DNA of 64,000 nucleotides from QHXM01 sp032160705 (GCA_032160705.1 JAVHVE010000017.1:1-64000); one strand, 5' to 3'. Numbered from the stretch's first letter, positions 8,016 to 19,313 are shown. Made by a program: numbers and translations. Notes: generated by a model from the sequence alone, not told the origin.

Positions 8016-8633
8016 TCACACCTTCGTATTAACTGCGTTGTCTGTTCTGGATTGAGTATAACGCCTGCGCGCTTTAGCTCCCAATGCTGCCAGTCCTGAG
8101 CCGAGCAGGAAGATTGTCGCTGGCTCTGGAATCTCCGGCGGATTGCACTGCGGGCCGACGCAGGGATTGCAATCCGGGCCTTCGCACTCATTATCAGTGG
8201 TGCAGTCAATCAGGACGCAAACCAGCGGAATACCGCCGAGTGCGAGCCACTTGGGAAAGCCTCCGCCCGGAATGAAGATTTCGCCGCAATCGCAGACCGT
8301 TCCCGTCACGTCACCTTCTTCGATGACCTCGACGTTGCCCTGCTGGCCTTCCTGCAATCCGCTGGCGGTGGAGATAAGCGATGATGGCCTGGATGAAGTA
8401 TCTGTAGATGTTGATTTACCGTCCGAAGATACATTGCTACTGACGAGCGTGCTCCCGTCCTGAGAGATGCTGCGCAGGCGAAGCTCCTGGCTTTGGCCGC
8501 CGTTTCGCACGTTGCCCATGACGTGAACAACGTCTGAATACGCCACAGGGCTGGCCTGTGCGGTGGTGGCCGCAAAAACCAGCAGTAAGACGCTGAGTAT
8601 CGTAGCGACGGGGCTGATAGCTCGATTCCTCAT
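8016..8633 (-). CDS. PEP-CTERM sorting domain protein (predicted exosortase substrate)
   Basis: 205 aa. The signal peptide (ISPVATILSVLLLVFAA, cleavage near AQA-S) is followed by a Ser/Thr-rich secreted region and a Cys/Pro-rich segment (DCNPCVGPQCNP). The C-terminal sorting signal is IPEPATIFLLGSGLAALG, then a basic AKARRR tail: PEP motif, single membrane helix, Arg cluster. The family is cleaved or anchored by exosortases and tied to exopolysaccharide secretion. ATG at 8633 is chosen for the strong GAGGAGGAG upstream. The cognate exosortase is probably the one at 48.9-50.0 kb; that pairing is inference. It is followed without a gap by the PEGA/OmpA-like gene. Confidence 0.9.
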   Translation of the reverse strand: MRNRAISPVATILSVLLLVFAATTAQASPVAYSDVVHVMGNVRNGGQSQELRLRSISQDGSTLVSSNVSSDGKSTSTDTSSRPSSLISTASGLQEGQQGNVEVIEEGDVTGTVCDCGEIFIPGGGFPKWLALGGIPLVCVLIDCTTDNECEGPDCNPCVGPQCNPPEIPEPATIFLLGSGLAALGAKARRRYTQSRTDNAVNTKV

Positions 8634-8947
8634 CGTGTTGAAGCTCCTCCTCGGCTCTCTCCGCTCCAGCAAGGACGACGTACCGTTGTACCCGAACTTT
8701 GGAGCGACTCGACTAAGCAAAACTTGGATTAAAGATGGCGATACGATTCCGGCACGAATAGCTCAAGGTCAAAAGCCTTCCTTTTGTACGGCTTGACCGC
8801 CCCGGAAACTCGCCCGCCTTTCAAAATATCTTTGACAATTTGGAAACCGCTCGTGGGCTTTCCTTATTCGCTAGAGAAAGATGCTTAATGCTGTGTGGAT
8901 TCCAGTTTTGCGTTGATGATTAAACCCGGCTTTAGCCCGCCTGTCAA
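8634..8947. other. Leader/intergenic region upstream of PEP-CTERM gene
   Basis: No gene seen. On the minus strand it is the upstream region of the PEP-CTERM gene. It holds an imperfect hairpin (GGTCAAGCC with GGCTTTTGACC, 8767-8798) of unknown role. I looked for, and did not find, a c-di-GMP riboswitch signature here. Confidence 0.5.
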
Positions 8948-9057
8948 GAAAAAACAGGCAAAAGGCAAAAGGAAAAAGGCAAAAGCGCGGCGGAAACCGT
9001 TTAATTGGACTTACCCTCCCTCACTTTTGCCTTTTACCCTTTTACTTTTGCCCTATT

Positions 9058-9060
<3 letters not shown>
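8948..9060. repeat. Word-hairpin repeat, GGCAAAA family (copy 1)
   Basis: Left arm (8951-8985) is GGCAAAAG/GGAAAAAG words. Right arm (9021-9057) is the complementary CTTTTGCC/CTTTTACC words. The spacer contains GGCGGAAACC and TTTAATT, also seen in the copy at 23322-23425. The right end runs into the pnp stop codon. Confidence 0.85.
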
Positions 9061-11196
<2,136 letters not shown>

Positions 11197-11397
11197 GTTT
11201 GTTTTGTCTCCTTCGGACAAATAATCGCTGCTTCTTTAAAGCAGTCCGCGCCGGGCGTCACGTTCGGCTGGGCGCGTGCAAAGTGTGTGTTGTAAGACAG
11301 TGGCAGAGTGATACGTGATTGAGCGCGCGAGGGCAAGAATTGAGTTTGAACTCGCCTGCCGTGACTAACTCGTCACCTGTCACTGTTTTCAAAAATC

Positions 11398-11442
11398 TAA
11401 AGGCGGCGATAGTCTCTTACCGTGAGACCAACGCCGCCTTTT
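11398..11442 (-). terminator. Hairpin between rpsO and pnp (terminator or processing site)
   Basis: GGCGGCG (11402-11408) pairs with CGCCGCC (11432-11438), and an inner GTCTC/GAGAC stem is nested inside. A/T tracts flank both sides. The 380-base rpsO-pnp gap otherwise holds only a solitary GTGACAG-type half repeat near 11360-11385. In enterobacteria this gap holds an RNase III processing hairpin, so processing is an alternative role. Confidence 0.6.
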
Positions 11443-11578
11443 GCTGTATATGCTCCGGGCTACTCGCGTCTGCTTGATTTTCGGTCAACGCCGTCACGTT
11501 CGGCACCTCTGGTCAAGCTCTTCGATAGACGCGGGCTATGTAGTGTCCAGACTCGAAGAATTCTTTCTGTAGCCTGCT

Positions 11579-11845
11579 TTAACGCCGCAGGCCGAGACGA
11601 TTGACCACCTCGTGATAACGCTCGATGTCTATGCGCTTGAGGTAATCAAGAAGACTTCTGCGCTGCGAGACCATCTTGAGCAGGCCGCGCCGCGAATGGT
11701 TATCTTTCTTATGCGTCTTGAAATGCTCGGTCAGCTCGTTAATTCGCTGGCTGAGCAGTGCAATCTGCACCTGTGGTGAACCTGTATCCGCTTCATGTGT
11801 GCGGAAATCCGAAACTATTCTTTCTTTGGCTTCTTTTGCTAACAC
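11579..11845 (-). CDS. rpsO: 30S ribosomal protein S15
   Basis: 88 aa; the family is normally 88-89. Diagnostic stretches are DTGSPQVQIALLSQRI, THKKDNHSRRGLL, VSQRRSLLDYL and the C-terminal YHEVVNRLGLRR. It binds 16S rRNA early in 30S assembly. The open frame extends further upstream, but residues before VLAKEAKERI do not belong to the family. I therefore place the start at GTG 11845, with GGAGGG 13 bases upstream. It is followed by pnp, the common rpsO-pnp order. Confidence 0.95.
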   Translation of the reverse strand: MLAKEAKERIVSDFRTHEADTGSPQVQIALLSQRINELTEHFKTHKKDNHSRRGLLKMVSQRRSLLDYLKRIDIERYHEVVNRLGLRR

Positions 11846-11986
11846 TGCTGTTGATGGCCCTCCCAGACCGCAGTCGAATCCGCCCCAATCTAAGGCGGTA
11901 ACCGCTAAGATTAAAAGACAGGGCAATCTAACACGCCGTTTGCGGCGCTGTCCAGCCGTGCTGCAAGGCGCAGTATTTGAAAGGGT

Positions 11987-12787
11987 TTAGAGTTTCCTCG
12001 GAGCAGTAGCTTGATTTGGAGCGGCCACCTTATCCCGGAAGCCCCCGGCATAGTTGAGCACGCATCTCGCCCCGTTGGCCGGAGAATCCGTGATGGAGAC
12101 TCCGGCGACGCGGTGATCGGGGTCGAAAATGTTCCGCCTGTGGCCACGGTTGGCAGTTCCGTCGTCTATAATCAGGCCGATGACGATTTCGCGTGCCGAA
12201 CTGACTTCATAAACGATGTTTTCGCCAACCACGCCCTCCCAGCTACCGTACCGCTCAAGTCTGGCGTTCGGAGAGCTGCCGTCGCTGCCCTTGTGCCCGG
12301 TCACACCTTTGAACGCGAGGTCGTTGGCGTGATCTTTTGCAGCCAGGCACATGCCTCGGTTGACTTCCATCGCAGACAACGGCTTGGCCGTTCTCAGAAA
12401 ACTAATTGCCTCGTCAACGGCAGCAATGCCCTCGAACGTCACAATCGCTTTCGACCTTCCGGGGAGCGTGAGCTGGTTGCCTTTGTAAGACTTCTTATAC
12501 TCCTCAATGAAGACCGCATACTTCTGAGGCTCCATGCGTGCCAGATTCATCTCATCAACGATTTCCATTTCCAGTGGCGACAGGAAACTGGCGCTTGGTT
12601 TGCTCGCGGCTTTCGGGGCGACGGTGACCACCGGAGCACGCGTGCTTGAGAGGGTTTTGTCAGCCTGCGCTTTCTTTTCGTTTTTCGGAGTGACTTTGTT
12701 TTGCGCCAACGCTGTAGATGCAAAGGCGAGGGCGAGCAGGCACACGGCTACCGGCAGGGGGAGCAAGCGGGGGATAAATCTTTTCAC
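11987..12787 (-). CDS. Secreted CAP-domain (SCP/PR-1-like) protein
   Basis: 266 aa. The signal peptide (LLPLPVAVCLLALAFASTALAQ) is followed by a charged linker and a CAP domain from about residue 75. Hallmarks are the N-terminal helix EMEIVDEMNLAR, the His motif GHKGSDGSSPNARLERYG, GENIVYE, and the second metal-site motif RGHRRNIFDPDHRVAG. Bacterial CAP proteins are extracytoplasmic, with roles in envelope biology that are mostly undefined. It sits between rpsO and a di-haem peroxidase on the same strand, with no obvious functional link. Confidence 0.88.
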   Translation of the reverse strand: MKRFIPRLLPLPVAVCLLALAFASTALAQNKVTPKNEKKAQADKTLSSTRAPVVTVAPKAASKPSASFLSPLEMEIVDEMNLARMEPQKYAVFIEEYKKSYKGNQLTLPGRSKAIVTFEGIAAVDEAISFLRTAKPLSAMEVNRGMCLAAKDHANDLAFKGVTGHKGSDGSSPNARLERYGSWEGVVGENIVYEVSSAREIVIGLIIDDGTANRGHRRNIFDPDHRVAGVSITDSPANGARCVLNYAGGFRDKVAAPNQATAPRKL

Positions 12788-12822
12788 GGTTTCAGACTCC
12801 TTGAAATCTAAAAGGGAGCGTC

Positions 12823-12972
12823 CTAGAAGGGAACAGGATGCTTTTGGGTTTTAATCGAAAGTCCGAACATCATACTCGCGAGCGCGAGCGGAAAAATCAG
12901 CCAGATACTGATCGGACTGCCAGACAATATAATCAATCGGATGAAGCTGTCAATGCCCGGCTTCAGGTTCAT
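12823..12972 (-). CDS. Possible 49-aa membrane peptide
   Basis: ATG at 12972 opens a 49-codon frame with one hydrophobic stretch (IRLIILSGSPISIWLIFPLALASMM is interrupted by Ser/Pro) and a short basic tail. There is no Shine-Dalgarno and no family recognition. It is listed because it fills the gap between the CAP gene and the peroxidase; it may well be non-coding. Confidence 0.25.
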   Translation of the reverse strand: MNLKPGIDSFIRLIILSGSPISIWLIFPLALASMMFGLSIKTQKHPVPF

Positions 12973-13050
12973 CCGCAAATTTGACGATACAGATACCTGC
13001 CCAAACGCCGATGCCTTCCCGACATCGGCGTCTGGCGACTTGCATCGCTC

Positions 13051-14355
13051 TTAGAGCGCGCCCAGGAAGGCCACCAGGTCGGCTCGCTCTTCGTCCGTGA
13101 AACGGAAGCCGAAGTGTTTCTCGTAGTGACGCACCACGTCTTCGAGCGTCGCGGCAATCCCGTTGTGGAAGTATGGCGGGCGCGCCGCCAGAGCGCGCAG
13201 CGTCGGCGTCTTGAAGCGGCCAAGATCATCCCAGAGACCTGTGATGTTGCCCAGGCCTGCATCGGTCAACTGGCGGGTCTCGCCCGTCCGTTTGTTGCGG
13301 AAGGTGTAGAGAGGCAGATCGGGAGTGCGCGCCTCGGCGGACGCGGTATTGATGTCGAACAGAGTGTTGCTGATGTTGGTGCCGTTGTTTACAGAGTTGT
13401 GGCAGGCGTTGCAACTGAGGTGGCCGACGTTGGTGCTATTGAACAACTCTTGTCCGCGCGCGATCTGCGCGCGCTTTGGATTCGCGTCACCAGCCCAGGC
13501 ATCGAAGAGATGAAACTCACCTTCAACCTTCGACATCGTTGACAACGCTTGAGGGCCGCCACGCGCGCCGTCTGAGTCCAGACGCCCGACGCCCGGCACT
13601 GTGACTTGCGCTGTCCACAGCGATTCTTCAAAACCGACGATGTCGTTGATGACTTCAGCGGTAGGTGGCGGGCCTTGCAGAGCGTTCGTGACGAGGCGGT
13701 TGGTCAGGTTGACCAGCGCGGCGCGCTGGCCTTTGCCCACGTTGGAGCCAGCGTCCCAGTTGACCGTCGCGCTGCCGACGGCGAAGTTGATCGTCGGCAT
13801 GGCGCGCCGCCAGTGCACCAGTTGGTTGACGTTCGCGAAACCGTGCGGGTCTTCTACCGCGAGTAGTTCCCACTCGGAGTCTGGCCGAGGAGCGCCGCCC
13901 CTGCGGAAGACGCCGCGCGTCAAGAGCATACTGTAGGCGGCGCGGCGAGCTTCCGGTGTGGAAACGTCCATGTTCGGATTATTGGCGTCGCGCAGGTTGA
14001 AGACCGGATGAGTGCCATCCGTTTCGTCGAACAGGTGTTGCAGCGTGCCGGGGGTAATGCTCCAGGCTTCCTCCGGGATGTGGCAGGTCGCGCAACTCTG
14101 GCCGTTCGTGCCCTGAGGCTTGAAATACTCGCCCGTGAGATTGACTGACCCTTGGGCGCTGAACGTCGCCGCCTCTCCGCCGGGGTTCTGCATCAGTTGG
14201 TTACTGGGGATACTGCTCTGGAATTTCGAGCTAGTTGGCGCGACTCGCTTGGAGCGCAGATAGTATGCAAGCCCCCACGCCAAACCGAGCAGTGCAACCA
14301 CGGCGACCACAGCTCCTATCCGAACGCCGAGACTCCGCGAGCTATATCTCTTCAT
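13051..14355 (-). CDS. Di-haem cytochrome c peroxidase (MauG/CcpA-like)
   Basis: 434 aa. One N-terminal membrane segment (IGAVVAVVALLGLAWGLAYYL) anchors a periplasmic part with two haem c sites, CATCH (about residue 88) and CNACH (about residue 318). The spacing is that of bacterial di-haem peroxidases. The C-terminal GRFKTPTLRALAARPPYFHNG segment is the conserved peroxidase element. The family reduces H2O2 or oxidises protein substrates (MauG). ATG at 14355 is used; a GTG directly before it is the alternative. It is divergent from the NDH-2-like gene. Confidence 0.9.
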   Translation of the reverse strand: MKRYSSRSLGVRIGAVVAVVALLGLAWGLAYYLRSKRVAPTSSKFQSSIPSNQLMQNPGGEAATFSAQGSVNLTGEYFKPQGTNGQSCATCHIPEEAWSITPGTLQHLFDETDGTHPVFNLRDANNPNMDVSTPEARRAAYSMLLTRGVFRRGGAPRPDSEWELLAVEDPHGFANVNQLVHWRRAMPTINFAVGSATVNWDAGSNVGKGQRAALVNLTNRLVTNALQGPPPTAEVINDIVGFEESLWTAQVTVPGVGRLDSDGARGGPQALSTMSKVEGEFHLFDAWAGDANPKRAQIARGQELFNSTNVGHLSCNACHNSVNNGTNISNTLFDINTASAEARTPDLPLYTFRNKRTGETRQLTDAGLGNITGLWDDLGRFKTPTLRALAARPPYFHNGIAATLEDVVRHYEKHFGFRFTDEERADLVAFLGAL

Positions 14356-14545
14356 CACAATGTTCTCATTTTCTCCTGCGGCAAAGTTGCTTTGCTTCTA
14401 TCATGAAAAGTGGGAGTGAATCAGCTTCGCGCCAAAACTTCACCATGTCAATCAGGCGTGCAGGTCTTCGCGTCCGGCAGTGCGCGAGCCCTCGCTTGTC
14501 TGCTACTATCCAGCGAACACGAACCCACAAAACAAGAGGCAGCAG

Positions 14546-15787
14546 ATGGCAAAAGACCAGGCGCGGGTATTGATTGTTGGCGGCGGCTTCGGCGGACTCT
14601 TCACGGCGCTCGATCTGGCGGGCACATGCGAGGTGACGCTCGTCAGCCCGGAAGACCATTTTCTTTTTACCCCGATGCTCTACGAATATTTGTCGGGCGA
14701 AGTCGAAGCCTGGCACATCGCGCCTCAGTATAAGGAACTGATTGACGACCGCGTGCATACGATTCGCGGCGAGGTGACAGGGATTGATTTGAATGCGCGT
14801 CAAGCGATGCTGAAGGGACGCGAGCGCATGCTTGCTTACGACGTGCTGGTGATGGCCCCCGGTGGCATCACCAACTACTGGAACATCGAAGGCGCTGAAG
14901 AATACGCGATGCCTTTCCGCAAGATTGCGCACGCGGACGCGCTGCGTCGGCGCATGGTCGAGGCGCTCGATGGTGTGCCGCCAGATTTGCCGCCGCAGGA
15001 CGCACGCCGCCGGTTGACGTTTGCAATCGTCGGCGCTGGCGCAAGCGGCGTGGAACTCTCAACCAAGATGGCAGACCTTTTACATGATGCCTTCAAGCGA
15101 CGAGCCTTGCATGGCGAGCCGCGCATCATGGTCATCGAGATGGGCTCGACGGTCGTTCCCGGCATGGGCGAGGAGATTCGCGCTATTGTCGAAGATGCTC
15201 TCAAGCAATCGCGAGTCGAGATTCATACAGAGACGCGCGTGCTTCGCGTGATGAAAGACGGCTTTACAATCGAACACAACGGAGAGAAGACGGATGTGGA
15301 AGCGGCGGGCGTGGTCTGGACGGCGGGCGTGCGCGTCAATCCGTTGATTGAAAAGCTGGAGGTGGAGAAAGACCGGCGTGGTTTAATCCTGGTCGAGCCG
15401 ACGCTTCAGGTGCGCGGGCACAAAGACGTTTTTGCGCTCGGCGACATCGCGTTCTTTGAAGACGCCACGCCGACTCTGGCAGGCACGGCGCAGCTTGCCA
15501 ACCAGCAGGCGACGCTGCTGGCCAGCAACATCAAGGCGCTGCTGGACGGACGCCGTCTGCACGCCAGACATTTCGTAGAGCTTGGCGAAGCTGTCAGTCT
15601 GGGCACGGAGAACGCCGCGGTGCTGGCGGGCGGTAAAGCTTTCGGCGGCGCGCTCGCCCGCCAGGCGCGCTTTGCCTTGTACACCGCGCGCCTGCCGACA
15701 TGGCATCATCGTCTGAAAGTCGGCGCAAGCTGGTTCTTCGAGGGCACAACCGCGCGCCCGCTGCAACCTCTGGGCTTCGGGCGCTGA
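14546..15787 (+). CDS. NAD(P)/FAD-dependent oxidoreductase, type II NADH dehydrogenase-like
   Basis: 413 aa. The N-terminal Rossmann motif is VLIVGGGFGGLFTALDL (FAD). A second dinucleotide motif, FAIVGAGASGVELSTKM (NADH), lies near residue 157, and FALGDIAFFEDA near residue 296 is the third FAD contact. This is the order and length of NDH-2 enzymes, which pass electrons from NADH to quinone at the membrane surface; close relatives include other flavoprotein reductases. ATG at 14546 is chosen because the frame upstream is unrelated and AGAGG lies 8 bases before it. It is transcribed divergently from the di-haem peroxidase. Confidence 0.9.
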   Translation: MAKDQARVLIVGGGFGGLFTALDLAGTCEVTLVSPEDHFLFTPMLYEYLSGEVEAWHIAPQYKELIDDRVHTIRGEVTGIDLNARQAMLKGRERMLAYDVLVMAPGGITNYWNIEGAEEYAMPFRKIAHADALRRRMVEALDGVPPDLPPQDARRRLTFAIVGAGASGVELSTKMADLLHDAFKRRALHGEPRIMVIEMGSTVVPGMGEEIRAIVEDALKQSRVEIHTETRVLRVMKDGFTIEHNGEKTDVEAAGVVWTAGVRVNPLIEKLEVEKDRRGLILVEPTLQVRGHKDVFALGDIAFFEDATPTLAGTAQLANQQATLLASNIKALLDGRRLHARHFVELGEAVSLGTENAAVLAGGKAFGGALARQARFALYTARLPTWHHRLKVGASWFFEGTTARPLQPLGFGR

Positions 15788-15847
15788 GAGCGAACACTCG
15801 CACGACATCTCCCCTCATCACGGAAGACAGGAGACGTTTGTGACGCT

Positions 15848-16645
15848 ATGCGAAATTCAGTGCTAACTATTTGCTCTCTCGTTCTGCTGATGGCGGCATG
15901 CGTTGCGGTTGAAGCTCAAGCCCGAGGCCCGCTGATGCTCCAGACGCCGACGGTCAGCCGGACGCATGTAGCTTTCGCTTATGCGGACGACATCTGGATT
16001 GTCGAGCGGCAGGGGGGAGAGGCACGCCGCCTGACGACGCACGCGGCGCGCGAACGCAGTCCCGTGTTTTCGCCTGACGGCTCAGTGGACAAGCAGGGCA
16101 TCATCGTTGACGGGCGTTTCAACGAAGGCGGGCGTGCTGCCGACTATATCATTGATACCCTGAAGAGAGTTCCTTTGCAGCGCGCAGCCCTGCGCGACGG
16201 CGCAGACATACTCATCCCCGCAGGCATCATCAATGGGCAGAAGGTTCTGCTGACAAACGAAATGGCCGGCTCCGGCGGAGACAGCCTGCCCTGGATGTGG
16301 CAGCAGACGAAGCTTGGCCCTGTGGTCGGGATACGAACAGGCGGCGCTGGTGTGGGCGCATCCACGCATCAACTGATTGACGGCGGCTCGTTCAGAATCC
16401 CTGACTGGGGATGGTACGACCCGCTGAAAGGTACATGGTTGATGGAGAATCGAGGCGTTGCGCCTGACTATGAAGTTGAGATTACGCCAGCCGACTGGCA
16501 GGCAGGCCGCGACACGCAACTGGAGAAAGCCGTGCAACTCGCATTAGAAGCACTGAAAAAGAGAGTGCCGATGACGCCTAAACGCCCGGCGTATCCGGTC
16601 TATAAGCAATGTAACGTGAGCTTGAGAAAAGAGAGAAAGACATGA
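15848..16645 (+). pseudogene. Internally deleted tricorn protease homologue
   Basis: 265 aa versus roughly 1050-1100 for the family. Residues 1-79 are a signal peptide plus the first propeller strand region typical of secreted tricorn homologues (PLMLQTPTVSRTHVAFAY, DDIWIVERQGGEARRLTTH, SPVFSPDGS). At about residue 80 the sequence jumps in frame to the C-terminal S41-type catalytic half (VDKQGIIVDGRFNEGG, the nucleophile motif MAGSGGDSLPW with Ser142, RGVAPDYEVEITP). Most of both propellers, the PDZ domain and the N-terminal catalytic part that carries the charge-relay His are absent, so activity is unlikely. The frame is intact, so a shortened product could still be made. A repeat starts directly after the TGA. 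Confidence 0.85.
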
Positions 16646-16731
16646 CCATCCACGAACTCACACGAAACTACACGAAAGAAAGCGAAAGACATGATTTTTT
16701 TCGTGTCGCTTCGTGTGAGTTCGTGGATCGT
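16646..16731. repeat. Word-hairpin repeat, ACACGAA family (copy 1)
   Basis: Left arm (16646-16678) and right arm (16699-16731) are near-perfect complements built from CACGAA/ACACGAAA words. The repeat begins at the base after the stop codon of the tricorn remnant. Close relatives are at 37402-37491 and 60225-60296. Confidence 0.9.
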
Positions 16732-16765
16732 CCATTGGCTCGCATTTCTTGATGGCTGAAGTCAG

Positions 16766-17602
16766 ATGAACATAAAGCGACCGCGCATTCCGGGAGATGA
16801 CGAAGTTGCGAACGCAGGCTCGCGCTTTGACCTGGAGGCCGCGCTGAATGCGCGCCCCGTTGCTCCGCCCGTGCGCTCATTCGTTGCCTCTCGTCTGCGC
16901 TTACAAATTCTGCTCGGTTTCGCAGCAGTTATTATTGCCCTGGTCGCGCTCGTCTGGTGGTTAAGTCACAAACCTAAAAGTAATCAGATAGCTGTCACCT
17001 CACCGGCAAGCGAAAGCCCGGCGGCTGTTCCACCTGTCGCTGACCCGACAATCGCACTTCCCTCTCCACAACCAAACGTTGAATCGGCAATCACCCAACC
17101 GGAGAGTTCGCCGCAGCCTGCGCCGACGCTTCAACCTTCCGTTTCTCCTCCGGTTGCCCCTTCGGGCGCGTCGCCCCTCCAGATTCCAGTCGCCGGAGTC
17201 AGACCCGAAAACTTGCGCGACACGTTTCAGGCTGCACGCTCGGAAGGCCGCGCACACGACGCGATAGACATTCCGGCTCCGCGCGGGACACCGGTGCTCG
17301 CCGCCGCCGATGGCCGCATCGTCAAACTCTTCCAGAGCGTGCCCGGCGGCACGACCATCTATCAACTCGACCCGGACAACCACACCATCTACTACTACGC
17401 TCATCTGGATCGCTACGCCGACGGCCTGGCCGAGGGTCAAGTCGTGCGGCGAGGCCAAGTGATAGCTTATGTCGGCGATACGGGAAATGCCGGAGCAGGC
17501 AATTACCACCTGCACTTTTCCATCGCCATCGTCTCCGACCCCAAACGCTACTGGGACGGAACAAACATCAATCCTTATCCGCTGCTTCGCGGCAAGCAAT
17601 GA
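16766..17602 (+). CDS. M23-family peptidase (LytM-like), membrane anchored
   Basis: 278 aa. A cytoplasmic N-terminus, one membrane helix (about residues 48-67) and a long Pro/Ser/Thr-rich periplasmic linker lead to a C-terminal M23 domain. The zinc motif is HDAIDIPAPRGTPV (His and Asp ligands), and the second motif is HLHF. The YAHLDRYADGLAEGQVVRRGQVIAYVGDTGNAG segment is typical of LytM/lysostaphin-type domains. The family cleaves peptidoglycan cross-bridges or serves as an amidase activator; metal ligands are present, so catalysis is plausible. It precedes an L,D-transpeptidase on the same strand. Confidence 0.9.
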   Translation: MNIKRPRIPGDDEVANAGSRFDLEAALNARPVAPPVRSFVASRLRLQILLGFAAVIIALVALVWWLSHKPKSNQIAVTSPASESPAAVPPVADPTIALPSPQPNVESAITQPESSPQPAPTLQPSVSPPVAPSGASPLQIPVAGVRPENLRDTFQAARSEGRAHDAIDIPAPRGTPVLAAADGRIVKLFQSVPGGTTIYQLDPDNHTIYYYAHLDRYADGLAEGQVVRRGQVIAYVGDTGNAGAGNYHLHFSIAIVSDPKRYWDGTNINPYPLLRGKQ

Positions 17603-17610
17603 AATTAACT

Positions 17611-17643
17611 TGTAGGGGCAGAGAACTTGTCCCTGCCCCTACA
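17611..17643 (+). terminator. Hairpin after M23 peptidase gene
   Basis: An 11-bp perfect stem TGTAGGGGCAG / CTGCCCCTACA with an 11-nt loop, 8 bases after the M23 stop codon. It has the same GGGGCAG core as the hairpin at 33929-33960. The T tract is weak, so it may be a repeat acting as a transcript end. Confidence 0.6.
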
Positions 17644-17829
17644 GTATATTTAACTCCGACCGTCCGCTTATGGTGCGACATCGTCTCTGAGTAATCCACT
17701 CTCGATCCTCAAATACACTCGAAACCCGTTGAAAACATGGGAACGGCTGTTGCAACCGTAGATATGAAGCATTGCCCATGACGGGCGCAAATTCCAGAGA
17801 CCGAATCAAAGAGGAGTAAGAAACCCGGC

Positions 17830-19296
17830 ATGAAGATTTTTCTGCGAGCATCCATCCTGATCGTTGCCCTGACAGTTACGCTCGGCGCGTGCGTCAACAA
17901 TCAGCCATCAAACGTCGCCAATAATAATCCTGCAAATACTGCTTCGCCTGCGCCGCAGCCTGCGCCCGCAACCGCCAGGGTGAACGCCACGGACGAGAGC
18001 GCGCTGCCTGTGACCTTGCCCGTTCTCGATGCGTTCTTTGCGGATGAAAGTTTCGCGCCCGCATTAAAGTCAAAGCTGCAATTGACGGACGAGCAGATTG
18101 GAAAACTCCGCACACTGGCGCGCGAGGAAACCGCTAAGCTGCGCGAAACGGACGCGGACGATTACAGCGGAACGACCGCCGCCGCCCGCTCCCATGCCGC
18201 CGAACAGATTAAAGCGGCTATCGGCGAAGAGAAGGCACAGCAACTCTCTCAATTTTTGCGCCAGCGTTGGAGCGGTACAGAGGAGGGTGAAGGCAACGCT
18301 TCCGACCAGCAGGCTGCTCACGGCTCAACGGGGAAGATGAACGCCGTTCCGACGGACTCGCGCATTGTCGTCAACGCGCCCGCCTACAGGATGGATGTTT
18401 TCGAGAACGGCCAGTTGGTGAAATCTTATAAAGTCGGCATCGGCTATCCTGAATTCCCTCTGCCCACGGGCACGCGCAAAGCCGCCACGATTATTTTCAA
18501 TCCGACATGGACTCCGCCCGACGAGCCCTGGGTCGAATCCGCCAACAAGGTCAAGCCCGGCGAGAAGATCGAGGCCGGAAGCAAACTGAATCCTCTAGGC
18601 CCGATCAAGATTCCCATCGGCCTGCCATCCTTGATTCATGGAGGAAAGTCTCAGGCGAAACTCGGCGGGTTCGCTTCGCACGGGTGCGTCGGGTTGACCA
18701 CGCCGCAGGTTCAGAGTTTTGCTCGCATGCTCGCTCAAATGGGCGGGACGGAATTAACGGACGAGCAGATAGTGGCTTATGCCAAGACTCCGAAAGAGAC
18801 AAAGGACGTGAAGCTCAACCACGCGGTGACGGTCGAGCTTCGCTACGAAACAATCGTCGTCGAAGAGGGCAAGCTTCATATCTATCGCGACGTTTACGAC
18901 CGCGATACCAACACGGAAGAGAACCTGCGCAGCGTCCTCGCCGCTTATAACGTGACGCTCGAACAACTGAGCGAGCAGGAACGCACCGCTGTCATGAATG
19001 CGCTGAAAGAGATGTCGCGCGATGCGAGCGGCAAAAACGACGCCAGTCAGGTGAGCAATAATTCCAACACTTCGACTAATACGGCGCAAACCGCCAAAAC
19101 GTCGAACAGGAATGAAAACAAGAAGGCTGAGAACCCGGAAGGCAAAGTGACGCGCGCCGTCCGTGGCAAGAAAGAAATCGTCGTCGAGATCGCCGCGCTC
19201 AAAGGCAAAGGCTATCCCGCTCCGGTTGAGTTTGATACAGGCAGCGGTGCGAAGAAACAGCCTGCGGCGAACACTCCGAAAGGCAAACGATCTTAA
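17830..19296 (+). CDS. L,D-transpeptidase (YkuD domain) lipoprotein
   Basis: 488 aa. A lipobox (TLGACVN, Cys at about residue 21) predicts a lipoprotein. A helical segment (about 60-150) precedes the YkuD domain (about 175-300), with VVNAPAYRMDVFENG at its start and the catalytic motif GGFASHGCVGLT (nucleophile Cys, His before it) after an IHGG loop. The family forms 3-3 cross-links in peptidoglycan or attaches proteins. The C-terminal third is a low-complexity Asn/Thr/Lys-rich extension ending in a basic tail, possibly wall-binding. It lies directly downstream of the M23 peptidase, suggesting a cell-wall remodelling pair. Confidence 0.9.
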   Translation: MKIFLRASILIVALTVTLGACVNNQPSNVANNNPANTASPAPQPAPATARVNATDESALPVTLPVLDAFFADESFAPALKSKLQLTDEQIGKLRTLAREETAKLRETDADDYSGTTAAARSHAAEQIKAAIGEEKAQQLSQFLRQRWSGTEEGEGNASDQQAAHGSTGKMNAVPTDSRIVVNAPAYRMDVFENGQLVKSYKVGIGYPEFPLPTGTRKAATIIFNPTWTPPDEPWVESANKVKPGEKIEAGSKLNPLGPIKIPIGLPSLIHGGKSQAKLGGFASHGCVGLTTPQVQSFARMLAQMGGTELTDEQIVAYAKTPKETKDVKLNHAVTVELRYETIVVEEGKLHIYRDVYDRDTNTEENLRSVLAAYNVTLEQLSEQERTAVMNALKEMSRDASGKNDASQVSNNSNTSTNTAQTAKTSNRNENKKAENPEGKVTRAVRGKKEIVVEIAALKGKGYPAPVEFDTGSGAKKQPAANTPKGKRS

Positions 19297-19313
19297 CCGT
19301 TAAGAAATCAATC

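Noticed and set aside
8634..8947. c-di-GMP riboswitch upstream of the PEP-CTERM gene
   Set aside because: I looked for CGCAAAGCC and GGCAAACC blocks on the minus strand and did not find them; only a simple hairpin is present.
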